Assembly (NCBI GenBank): GCA_040389965.1 | Contig: JAZJZF010000036.1 | Coordinates: forward strand, 1 to 64,000 | Direction: 5' to 3' | Source of the DNA: UBA4416 sp040389965 | Lineage (GTDB): Bacteria > Bacteroidota > Bacteroidia > B-17B0 > Aurantibacillaceae | Length of the DNA stretch: 64,000 bases | Shown: positions 1 to 7,500 of the stretch, piece after piece | Position numbering within the stretch: position 1 is the first letter of the stretch | Layout of the letters: each line of letters starts with the position of its first letter | The notes under the pieces: model-generated | Databases searched by the model: none | What the model was told of the DNA's origin: nothing | What the model saw: only the letters and a program-made list of their open reading frames with translations | Made by a program: the position numbers and the translations under genes

Positions 1-59
1 CTGGATAGAGCAACAGCCTTCTAAGCTGTGGGCCATTGGTTCGAATCCAATCGGGGTCA
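1..59 (+). tRNA. tRNA-Arg (anticodon UCU), 3' part
   Basis: The window begins inside a tRNA, just after the start of the D-loop. The anticodon arm is visible as stem ACAGC/GCTGT around a seven-base loop CTTCTAA, giving anticodon TCT, which reads AGA (Arg). The T-arm is ATTGG-TTCGAAT-CCAAT, and the 3' acceptor strand CGGGGTC ends with discriminator A at 59. No CCA is encoded. The 5' acceptor strand and part of the D-arm lie outside the window, so the acceptor pairing cannot be verified. Confidence 0.9.
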
Positions 60-62
60 CGT

Positions 63-105
63 AATGGGACTGAGATATTAATTTATCGTAAGTCCCATTT
101 TTTTT
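63..105 (+). terminator. Rho-independent terminator after tRNA-Arg
   Basis: A nine-base-pair stem AATGGGACT (63-71) / AGTCCCATT (91-99) with a 19-base AT-rich loop is followed by an uninterrupted T run to 105. It starts four bases after the tRNA end, so it should terminate the tRNA transcript. Confidence 0.8.
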
Positions 106-404
106 GTTCCAAAGTATTGATTTTATAGGAAATTTTCAGTACAACACTCATCTGTTTTCGGTTCAATATTACCCATTTTCGCGAATCAATTTTTTCGCAA
201 AAAACCGAGCCGATTTTTTGCGCACTTGAGTTCATCGGTTCTTTGATCACCTAAATATAAATTCATCGCATAAAACATAGGCTATTAAGGCAAAAGAGAT
301 CCGAAACGTTATACATTTCTAATGTGTAGACCTCAAACTATAACAGGAAAATTTGATAGAGTACATTGAGTATTCGATAAATTCAAAAAAGTTAATTTGT
401 ACTA
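106..404. other. Intergenic region, nothing recognised
   Basis: About 300 AT-rich bases lie between the tRNA terminator and the end of the hydrolase gene on the minus strand. I see no convincing open frame, RNA structure or repeat here. Confidence 0.5.
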
Positions 405-1766
405 TTATTTTATAACTCTTTCTAATTTTAATTTCGCTCCATTTATTTTCATCTCGCAATACCTGTAACGTGCATTTTCAAGTTGAATAAAGTCAAATAT
501 AATGCCTTGTGAGGGATTGAGCAATCTGTTTTTTTCCAGTGCCATAGTTGATATGATCATTTTAAAAGGTGATTTTCCTTTTACCAAACGTACACGCAAA
601 TGATCCTTTTTAGTATCCACAATCACAGAATAGCCTTCTTTTTCGTTCGTATAGCGCCCTACCATTTTACGTATATCGTCTTTCTCCAGATCAATCTTTG
701 AGAAGTTAGGAAGAACTGATGGTTTATCAAATACAATTTCGCTTACGAATACCATAATATCATTTAAAGGATAGACTGTTCCGTTCTGAAGAAAAGTAAT
801 ACCAATTTGTTCTGCAGGAAAATAACTGCAGGCGCTTGTAAAACCTTCTATTCTGCCAGTATGTCCAAACCCTTTATGTTCATAAAAATTACTTTTCATG
901 AGGCCGTATCCAAACATACCGGTCTTTGGAAGCATGGTCTCTAATGATTCTTTGGTGATGAGCCTATTTTCAAAGAGCGCAGTCATAAATTCATTCAACG
1001 TTTTGGTATTGGAAAGTAAAAATCCCGAACCATCGCTAAGCGGACTTTCTGTAATCTCATAATCTTCTTTCCATACTTCATGTTCCAGATGAAAAGAATT
1101 GGCTTCGTTTTTTTGATAATCAAGCACATGGTAAGTACCGTAAACTGTGTGATCAGGTAAGTCTTTCAGGTAAGATGTCAGGGCATTATTATAGGTTTGT
1201 CCTGTTACTTTCTCTATAATTAAGCCTAATAGAGTATAATTCAAATTATTATATACAACCTTTGATGTATCGGTATTTCCTTCTCTTTTATTAATGATGG
1301 CTATAAATTCTGCTTCTGTCTTCGCTTTTCTGAGCTTTTCGAGATCATCTACTCTGTGATAAATCGGAACCAAACTTTTATGAGAAATTAGTTGTGCGAT
1401 TGTTATATTTCGGGAGTTTTTTAAATCAGGAAAAAAACCGGAGACGTTATTCTTTAAGGATAGTTTACCTTCTTCGGCCAGTTTCACAATCATAAAAGCC
1501 GTAAATACTTTCGAAATGGATCCGATCCTATAATGCGTTTTATCTCCTGCCGGTATTTTCTGATGATTTTTATCATTTGCTATGCCATAGGTTTTAGAAT
1601 AAAACTCTTTCCCGTTTTTGTAAATACTAATGCTACCCATTGACAGATTATTCTTTGCCAGTGCATCAAATAATGAATCCAACTTCCTTATTTTTAGCTG
1701 ATCAGATAATTGGGAATAACAACACCCAGCCGATAATAATACATAAATCAAAAACCTAATTTTCAT
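405..1766 (-). CDS. Serine beta-lactamase / class C-like hydrolase, exported
   Basis: This is a penicillin-binding-protein/beta-lactamase (class C-like) fold protein of 453 residues. The nucleophile motif SxxK is present as S-I-S-K (about 83-86). The second motif appears as Y-N-N (about 172-174) and the third as H-T-G (about 302-304), the usual HTG variant of KTG in the esterase/peptidase branch of the family. A C-terminal extension of roughly 100 residues probably forms an extra beta domain. I chose the start at 1766 because it gives MKIRFLIYVLLSAGCCYSQ, a clear signal peptide; a longer frame to 1814 would put a charged stretch before it. The product is probably periplasmic, and an antibiotic-resistance role cannot be inferred. 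It is transcribed alone, about 160 bases downstream of the next minus-strand gene. Confidence 0.85.
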   Translation of the reverse strand: MKIRFLIYVLLSAGCCYSQLSDQLKIRKLDSLFDALAKNNLSMGSISIYKNGKEFYSKTYGIANDKNHQKIPAGDKTHYRIGSISKVFTAFMIVKLAEEGKLSLKNNVSGFFPDLKNSRNITIAQLISHKSLVPIYHRVDDLEKLRKAKTEAEFIAIINKREGNTDTSKVVYNNLNYTLLGLIIEKVTGQTYNNALTSYLKDLPDHTVYGTYHVLDYQKNEANSFHLEHEVWKEDYEITESPLSDGSGFLLSNTKTLNEFMTALFENRLITKESLETMLPKTGMFGYGLMKSNFYEHKGFGHTGRIEGFTSACSYFPAEQIGITFLQNGTVYPLNDIMVFVSEIVFDKPSVLPNFSKIDLEKDDIRKMVGRYTNEKEGYSVIVDTKKDHLRVRLVKGKSPFKMIISTMALEKNRLLNPSQGIIFDFIQLENARYRYCEMKINGAKLKLERVIK

Positions 1767-1926
1767 ATACTTGTAATATTTAACCTCTTTTAATTTTTCC
1801 AAAAATACCAGCAAAATTGCTTGAGCCCGTAATTTTTATCGATTAGTTTTTTGTGGATATAAATTCTCCGCCGCCAATGCGATTATGGATTCATTACAAT
1901 CCAGAATACCAATTTTGAGGCATTAT

Positions 1927-4900
1927 TTATTCCTTTATTAATTTCATTCTCTTTATTCCATCTTCTGTATATATAGTTAACAGATATATTCCAGTCCCAT
2001 ATGATTCTAGATCAAAATCAGTTTTTTTAGCTTTTAATTCCAATAACTCAGCCACTATTTTTCCGCTCATATCTGTTAGGATAACTTTATGAATAGCAGA
2101 AGAGCTAAGAATAGATATTTTACTAACTGTGGGATTTGGATATACGTTAATATACATTTCTTCCGAGTTAAATGATTCTATACCTGTACACGAAGAAACA
2201 GATAATGTTATGACTGCACTATTTGAACAACTGTTTACATCCGTTCCAATAACTGAATAGTTTGTATTGGCTGTAGGAGCGATAATTACCGAAGAATTTG
2301 TACTTCCTGTACTCCAACTATAACTAGTAGCACCAACTACGCTTAATGTAGTTGATTCGCCAATACACAATAAAGTAGAGGTTGCTGAAATGCTCAGTGA
2401 AGGCAAAGCATTAACCGTTACATTTTTTGTAGCGATATTTGTACATCCATTTGCGTCTGTACCTGTTACATTATAACTTGTGTTTACTGTTGGTGACACG
2501 GAGATACTACTACTATTAGATGAAGTACTCCAGGTATAAGTATTAGCTCCAGATGCTGATAAATTGATACTACTTCCTGTACAAAGTGAAGTTGCTCCAC
2601 TAATTGAAACAGAAGGTAAAGCATTAACCGTTACATTTTTTGTAGCGATATTTGTGCAACCATTCACGTCTGTACCTGTTACAGTATAACTTGTGTTTAC
2701 TGTTGGTGATACTGAAATGCTATTACTGTTAGATGAAGTACTCCAGGTATAAGTATTAGCTCCCGATGCTGATAAATTAATACTACTTCCTGTACAAAGT
2801 GAAGTTGCTCCATTAATTGAAACAGAAGGTAAAGCATTAACCGTTACATTTTTTGTAGCAGTATTAGTACAGCCATTTGCATCTGTACCTGTTACATTGT
2901 AACTTGTGTTTACTGTTGGTGATACTGAAATGCTATTACTGTTAGATGAAGTGCTCCAAGTATAAGTATTAGCTCCCGATGCTGATAAATTAATACTGTT
3001 ACCTACACAAAGTGAAGTTGCTCCATTAATTGAAACAGAAGGTAAAGCATTAACGGTTACGTTTAAACTTTGTGAAGAACTGTTGCCACAGCCATTGATA
3101 GCCAATACAGATAGGGTTCCTCCCGAAACGCCGGGACTTACCTGAATGGTATTGGTTGTAGCTGTTCCAGACCAACTACCCGGCAGCGACCAGGAGTAAC
3201 TTATTGCTCCGCTTACAGCCGGTACACTGTAAGTTTGGGTTCCTGAGCCGTTACAGAGGCTAACAGCTCCAGAAATGGATGTTGGTTGTGCAGGAACCGG
3301 ATTTACTTGAACGGCCAACGTTTGCGCAGTAGACGTGCCACAACTATTTACTGCGGCAACACTTATTGAACCTGAGGATAATACAGTGGTACTAATCGTA
3401 TTAGTAGAACTGCTTCCTGTCCATCCAGATGGAATTGACCAAACATAACTACTTGCGCCACTAACAGGACTAATGCTATATGTAGCTGTACTACCCGAAC
3501 ATTGAACTGTACTACCGCTAATAGTTGAGAGATTTGTTGGTGCATTTAAACACGTTGCATATTTTCCCATAAAAACATCTCTGTTGTCGGCATTTCCAAC
3601 GCCCGCCATTAAAGTATACACGCCACTTCCGGGATCGGCATCAAAAGAACATGGTGTTGATGACCCAGTTGATGATCCTCCTATAACACCCGCAACTAAA
3701 ACAGTCCCATCTAAAGAGTTATATGCTATAGCTGTCCCCTCATTACCACTTGGGCCATTATAACATGAACTTGTGAGATTATTTCTCCAGATTATTGATC
3801 CAGAGCTAGGATCTATTTTCGCAAAATAAAACCAACTGTTCGAGCCAGCATTACTTTCCCTGCCAATAATTAAAACATTGCCATTATTATCCATATTTAT
3901 CACAGGACCCTGAGCAGTATTTGCTGGATTAATAGACGTAATTTGCTTAGCCCAGCTGAATGTATTTGAAGAATTATATTTTATGACAAATGCCTGAGCG
4001 TAACTACTTGTTGTTGGTAATGAATAACTAGCTGTTGCACTCCAGTCAAAATCAGTCACACCACTATAATTTCCTGTAAAATAAAAATTACCCACAGCAT
4101 CAAAAACAACATCTGTTACTGTTCCAACACCCATATTTGCATCATTAATAATGGCCCCTGATGCGTTGGTAAGTGCAATATAAAGATTATCATATAAGCC
4201 AGCCATAGCCACATTACCAGTTATAGGATCAATCGAAATAGCGTTAGCATTATCATCCATATAACCTGCTTTAACATTAGCCCATATCATAGACCCTGTA
4301 GGGCTATATTTTCCGTAAAACAAATCCCAAGTTGAAACGGAAGCGTTTACTACACTGGTTTTATTATAATTTCCCGGACCAGGATCAAGGTCTACAGATC
4401 CACGGTATTGTCCTCCAATATAAATATTATTAGAGTTATCCGTTTTTACTGAATTTACAGGGCATTGGGGCATAGAAAAAGCACTTTGCAGAGTACCGCT
4501 TGTATCAAAGGTTGCTATAAAACCTGATGATATACCACTGCCACTGCCGGTTAAAGTATAAGTTCCGGGGCCTGGATCCATATCGATAGAATTTGCTTGA
4601 AATGCTCCAACAACATATAGTTTATTGTTAACTACATGCAGACCGTTACCAGCATCATCGCTATTTGTGCCAACAGATTTTACCCAAATAAGATTTCCGT
4701 TAGTTGTATACTTTGCAATGAATATGTCATAAGTTCCAAGCGATGTAACAGTATGTGTTCCAGGTCCAGGATCCATATCCAGTATTCCGCTAAAAGAACC
4801 GGTAATATAATAATTGCCCGCATTGTCGATTACAAGATCATTAGGACGAGAGGTGCCGTTAGTAGTAGGATAATATAAATTTTCTGCCCAAATCATGTTG

Positions 4901-4965
4901 GTGGTTTGTCCATAAATACACAGTCCCATCAGAACTGAAGCTATTAGTAAAAGTTTTTTTTTCAT
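1927..4965 (-). CDS. T9SS type A secreted protein with propeller-like and Ig-like repeats
   Basis: This 1012-residue protein has a signal peptide (MKKKLLLIASVLMGLCIYG). An SBBP-like beta-propeller region (about 30-470) repeats phrases such as GNYYITGSFSG and DMDPGPGTYTL. PKD-like modules follow (about 475-650), then three nearly identical 71-residue Ig-like modules each starting with ALPSVS and containing GANTYTW (about 640-855) plus a fourth divergent one. The C-terminal 75 residues are a type A T9SS sorting domain: INVYPNPTVSK, then the G-I-Y-L-L-T-I strand and terminal KLIKE. It should be exported through the inner membrane, moved across the outer membrane by T9SS, and attached to the surface or released. 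Its function is unknown; an adhesive or structural role is inferred. The 313-residue gene lies only 7 bases upstream, suggesting co-transcription. Confidence 0.88.
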   Translation of the reverse strand: MKKKLLLIASVLMGLCIYGQTTNMIWAENLYYPTTNGTSRPNDLVIDNAGNYYITGSFSGILDMDPGPGTHTVTSLGTYDIFIAKYTTNGNLIWVKSVGTNSDDAGNGLHVVNNKLYVVGAFQANSIDMDPGPGTYTLTGSGSGISSGFIATFDTSGTLQSAFSMPQCPVNSVKTDNSNNIYIGGQYRGSVDLDPGPGNYNKTSVVNASVSTWDLFYGKYSPTGSMIWANVKAGYMDDNANAISIDPITGNVAMAGLYDNLYIALTNASGAIINDANMGVGTVTDVVFDAVGNFYFTGNYSGVTDFDWSATASYSLPTTSSYAQAFVIKYNSSNTFSWAKQITSINPANTAQGPVINMDNNGNVLIIGRESNAGSNSWFYFAKIDPSSGSIIWRNNLTSSCYNGPSGNEGTAIAYNSLDGTVLVAGVIGGSSTGSSTPCSFDADPGSGVYTLMAGVGNADNRDVFMGKYATCLNAPTNLSTISGSTVQCSGSTATYSISPVSGASSYVWSIPSGWTGSSSTNTISTTVLSSGSISVAAVNSCGTSTAQTLAVQVNPVPAQPTSISGAVSLCNGSGTQTYSVPAVSGAISYSWSLPGSWSGTATTNTIQVSPGVSGGTLSVLAINGCGNSSSQSLNVTVNALPSVSINGATSLCVGNSINLSASGANTYTWSTSSNSNSISVSPTVNTSYNVTGTDANGCTNTATKNVTVNALPSVSINGATSLCTGSSINLSASGANTYTWSTSSNSNSISVSPTVNTSYTVTGTDVNGCTNIATKNVTVNALPSVSISGATSLCTGSSINLSASGANTYTWSTSSNSSSISVSPTVNTSYNVTGTDANGCTNIATKNVTVNALPSLSISATSTLLCIGESTTLSVVGATSYSWSTGSTNSSVIIAPTANTNYSVIGTDVNSCSNSAVITLSVSSCTGIESFNSEEMYINVYPNPTVSKISILSSSAIHKVILTDMSGKIVAELLELKAKKTDFDLESYGTGIYLLTIYTEDGIKRMKLIKE
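2405..3043 (-). repeat. Three tandem 213-bp coding repeats
   Basis: Three direct copies of a 213-bp unit begin at about 2405, 2618 and 2831, each marked by aaagcattaaccgttac; a divergent partial match starts at 3044. Spacing is exactly 213 bases (71 codons), so the frame is kept. The units encode Ig-like modules. The near identity implies recent duplication or homogenisation and makes copy number prone to change or mis-assembly. Confidence 0.9.
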
Positions 4966-4972
4966 ATTGTTT

Positions 4973-5914
4973 TTATTTACTTCGTTTTACCCAAAATTCT
5001 TTATTCATGCCCTCAAATACTTTGGTGGCATCGGTGGTTTTGGTTTTATCCTGTTCGTCAATCAGTAGCATGGCTCCATCTTTAATCGTAAAAGAATATT
5101 CCCGTGCTTCTTCATTTAATTTTACTTTAACCACATATTTTCCGTCTTTTAAATCGGCTTTGCTTATATAGTCGTTGCCAACTAACTTAGGGAAGGTATG
5201 ATCGTGATTAACCCAACTACCACGTGTTTGCGAAAAATTTTCTTTAATAATCTGTGAGATTGCCTTATCATTATAAAACAATTGTATTTCCATTTTAAAT
5301 TCTTTGTTATCCTGCAAACTTTCAATAGGTTTTTTATCGAGGTTATTTGTAAACACATTCCATATCATGTTCCCTTCTTTATTGAACTTGTAATACGCAT
5401 ACTTCGACCAGTAGCCGTCAATCATTCTATACTCCTTAACAGCAGCATAGGGATCAGGATTTTTTACCACAATCACTTCAAAAGGCATCGAGAAAATTAT
5501 TTTTTGGCTGATCATCATCTCGCAGGTATAATTACCAGCTTCCAAAGGGCTTTGTGCTTCTTCCGATTCTGCAAAATCGCTTTTCGCCAAAGCCGTTACA
5601 GGCATCCCGTCATTTATTTTGGTATAATAAGTTCGTGTAACTACTTTATTTCCCTGTCTAATATCAAATTCCAGTTCTTTGGAGTTTGAAAAATCTATCG
5701 GTTGCCCATCAGTAGTTTTGGTTGGCAGAAATACTATTTCAGGTAAATACACATAGGGCGCCTTATAATCGGGTTCCATTTTAAGGCCATTCTCTAAGAG
5801 AGAACTCATCAATACAGTTGGCGGAAAGGGATGTTGCTTGAAATCGAGCTGCGCAAACAGTGCGTTTAATGAGCTCACAAGAAAAACAGAGGCGATTATT
5901 TTTTTTGTTATCAT
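4973..5914 (-). CDS. Exported protein of unknown function (313 aa)
   Basis: I do not recognise the family. The protein opens with MITKKIIASVFLVSSLNALFAQ, a typical signal peptide cleaved near AQ-LDF. The rest is a mixed polar, beta-rich sequence with no membrane segment and no T9SS sorting domain. Phrases such as LEAGNYTCEMMIS and LKDGKYVVKVKLNEE look like two Ig-like beta-sandwich modules. It is probably periplasmic. It lies 7 bases upstream of the T9SS type A protein on the same strand, so the two are probably one transcription unit. No function can be given. Confidence 0.8.
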   Translation of the reverse strand: MITKKIIASVFLVSSLNALFAQLDFKQHPFPPTVLMSSLLENGLKMEPDYKAPYVYLPEIVFLPTKTTDGQPIDFSNSKELEFDIRQGNKVVTRTYYTKINDGMPVTALAKSDFAESEEAQSPLEAGNYTCEMMISQKIIFSMPFEVIVVKNPDPYAAVKEYRMIDGYWSKYAYYKFNKEGNMIWNVFTNNLDKKPIESLQDNKEFKMEIQLFYNDKAISQIIKENFSQTRGSWVNHDHTFPKLVGNDYISKADLKDGKYVVKVKLNEEAREYSFTIKDGAMLLIDEQDKTKTTDATKVFEGMNKEFWVKRSK

Positions 5915-6040
5915 CGTTTTTTGAATTTGATCATTGAAGCAGAATCTTTTATAAAAAGAAATAATACCAGCTTCATTTATAGGATTGCTTTTACACTAAT
6001 ATAGAAATGTGGTGGTTTTGCAATGCTGAATCTCATTGTT

Positions 6041-6580
6041 TTATTTTGTCGTAATGGTTTTTGTTGCTTCATACATGGGCATAAGGGCTTCCTGACTAAG
6101 GGGAGCAACCCGCTTGTCGTAAAAGCGATACGAAACAGCTCCTATAGACAGGATACATTCAAAATGTGCCATATCCCTGCCCATCATACTGGTTTTATAA
6201 ATAAAGGATTTATCACCTGTTACAGTTATTACGTTAGTTTTATCCGCACTTATTTTATCTTTCATAGCGGCAAAGGTCATCGTAGTTTCTTCTACAGAAA
6301 TCTCAAAATCATTGTCTCCTTTAATACTGTTGCTCCACTCCCCTGCTACTGCCTTTACAGAAGCAGGTGCTTTCATGGTAGCATTAAGCCCAATGGGAGA
6401 CAGATCAACCGGAAACATTTCCGGAGCCGCAGGTGTTACCTGTTTTGTTTGAGCCGATGTTGCAGTTTTAGTGGCAGTAGCGGCAGGCTTCGATTTTGCT
6501 GAACTGCTGGCCGTTTGCGAGCACATGGTAGTTATAGTTACTAAAAAGAATAAAGAGCAAAGAATAAGTTGTTTTTTCAT
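6041..6580 (-). CDS. Exported protein of unknown function (179 aa)
   Basis: This small exported protein has a signal peptide (MKKQLILCSLFFLVTITTMCSQ). A low-complexity Ala/Thr/Ser/Lys linker follows (about 23-50), then one globular domain (about 55-179) without a family motif I can name. It contains the phrase GEWSNSIKGDNDFEISVEE and ends KTITTK. It sits between two other small exported proteins on the same strand with short spacers (about 126 and 39 bases), so it may belong to the same transcription unit. Confidence 0.75.
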   Translation of the reverse strand: MKKQLILCSLFFLVTITTMCSQTASSSAKSKPAATATKTATSAQTKQVTPAAPEMFPVDLSPIGLNATMKAPASVKAVAGEWSNSIKGDNDFEISVEETTMTFAAMKDKISADKTNVITVTGDKSFIYKTSMMGRDMAHFECILSIGAVSYRFYDKRVAPLSQEALMPMYEATKTITTK

Positions 6581-6619
6581 AATGTTGGTTTAAAAATGAG
6601 TATACTTTTTTAGTGAAAA

Positions 6620-7123
6620 TTATTTTTGTATGTCTTCTGCCACTAACGAATCAAGAACAGAACATGACATTTCGCGATAATCGCTATATCCGATTTCATC
6701 ACTTCTAATACCATAATCTTCCATGTAGTTTCCTCCTCCAAGATATTGCCTAGTTATAAGTACACTTCTCATATAACAACGCCCATTCGTTTTGGTATAG
6801 CCCACATAAACTCTCATATTTAGGTTTTGTATTTCACCATACTGATTTTTTTTTACCCACCAGTTATAATTAGTCATATGAAGTATTTTTATCTCTTTCA
6901 CATCTTTTCCTTCAAGTTCTAAATATGCGGGACTTCGTTTTACTACTTCAATCATTTTTTTTTCCATAACAGGATCAGTAACGCCTCTAATGGGAAACTC
7001 AACTTTTTTAAGTTTCTCTTCCCTTTTCTGTGCCTTTTGTTGTTCTTTTGTAAGTTCCTGGGACTGAACAGTTGCAGATAGAGCTATTAACAAAAAAGCA
7101 GATGCTAGTAATTTGTTTTTCAT
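6620..7123 (-). CDS. Exported protein of unknown function (167 aa)
   Basis: I chose the start at 7123 because it yields MKNKLLASAFLLIALSATVQSQ, a signal peptide; an upstream in-frame start at 7156 only adds an unlikely leader. After the signal comes a highly charged helix (about 23-40, rich in K, E and Q) and then a compact alpha/beta domain with GYTKTNGRCYMRSVL and LGGGNYMEDYG. I do not recognise the family. It is probably periplasmic. It is the first gene of the minus-strand run and is divergent from the sensor kinase that starts near 7501; the 270-377 bases between may hold both promoters. Confidence 0.75.
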   Translation of the reverse strand: MKNKLLASAFLLIALSATVQSQELTKEQQKAQKREEKLKKVEFPIRGVTDPVMEKKMIEVVKRSPAYLELEGKDVKEIKILHMTNYNWWVKKNQYGEIQNLNMRVYVGYTKTNGRCYMRSVLITRQYLGGGNYMEDYGIRSDEIGYSDYREMSCSVLDSLVAEDIQK

Positions 7124-7500
7124 GATTTTATATAATTTTCCACGAACGTATGGCAAATCAATTAAACAAAAAAAGCGTATTTAGTAAGTGTAGCTATATT
7201 TTGCGTAGCTGTTAAAACTTAGGCTAATTCATTTAATTGATTGCCCTTCTTAATTTTTAAATCTCGTTTTGAGTAACCAAATAATAAACCTTCGTTATTT
7301 ACTCATGATTTGATAACTGCTGCATTTTTTTTATTATCTGCCAGCAATTACATTAGCTTTTTATTAAATAATGTTTTTATTTAGCTCCTGCGATAGTTTC
7401 TTACTATTATGATTCAACATTACTCTTGTGCTCAAGGCTCTTTTATGTATTTTTACTAAAAAATAACACTCATTTGAACTATAGTCATATTTATAAATCT

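Noticed and set aside
2405..3043. Possible CRISPR array because of regular repeats
   Set aside because: Repeats are 213 bp, contiguous and coding; there are no short repeats with unique spacers, and no cas genes.
6023..6502. 159-codon plus-strand frame opposite an exported protein gene
   Set aside because: The minus-strand frame has a signal peptide and neighbour context; the opposite frame is rich in Cys/His/Arg without any pattern.
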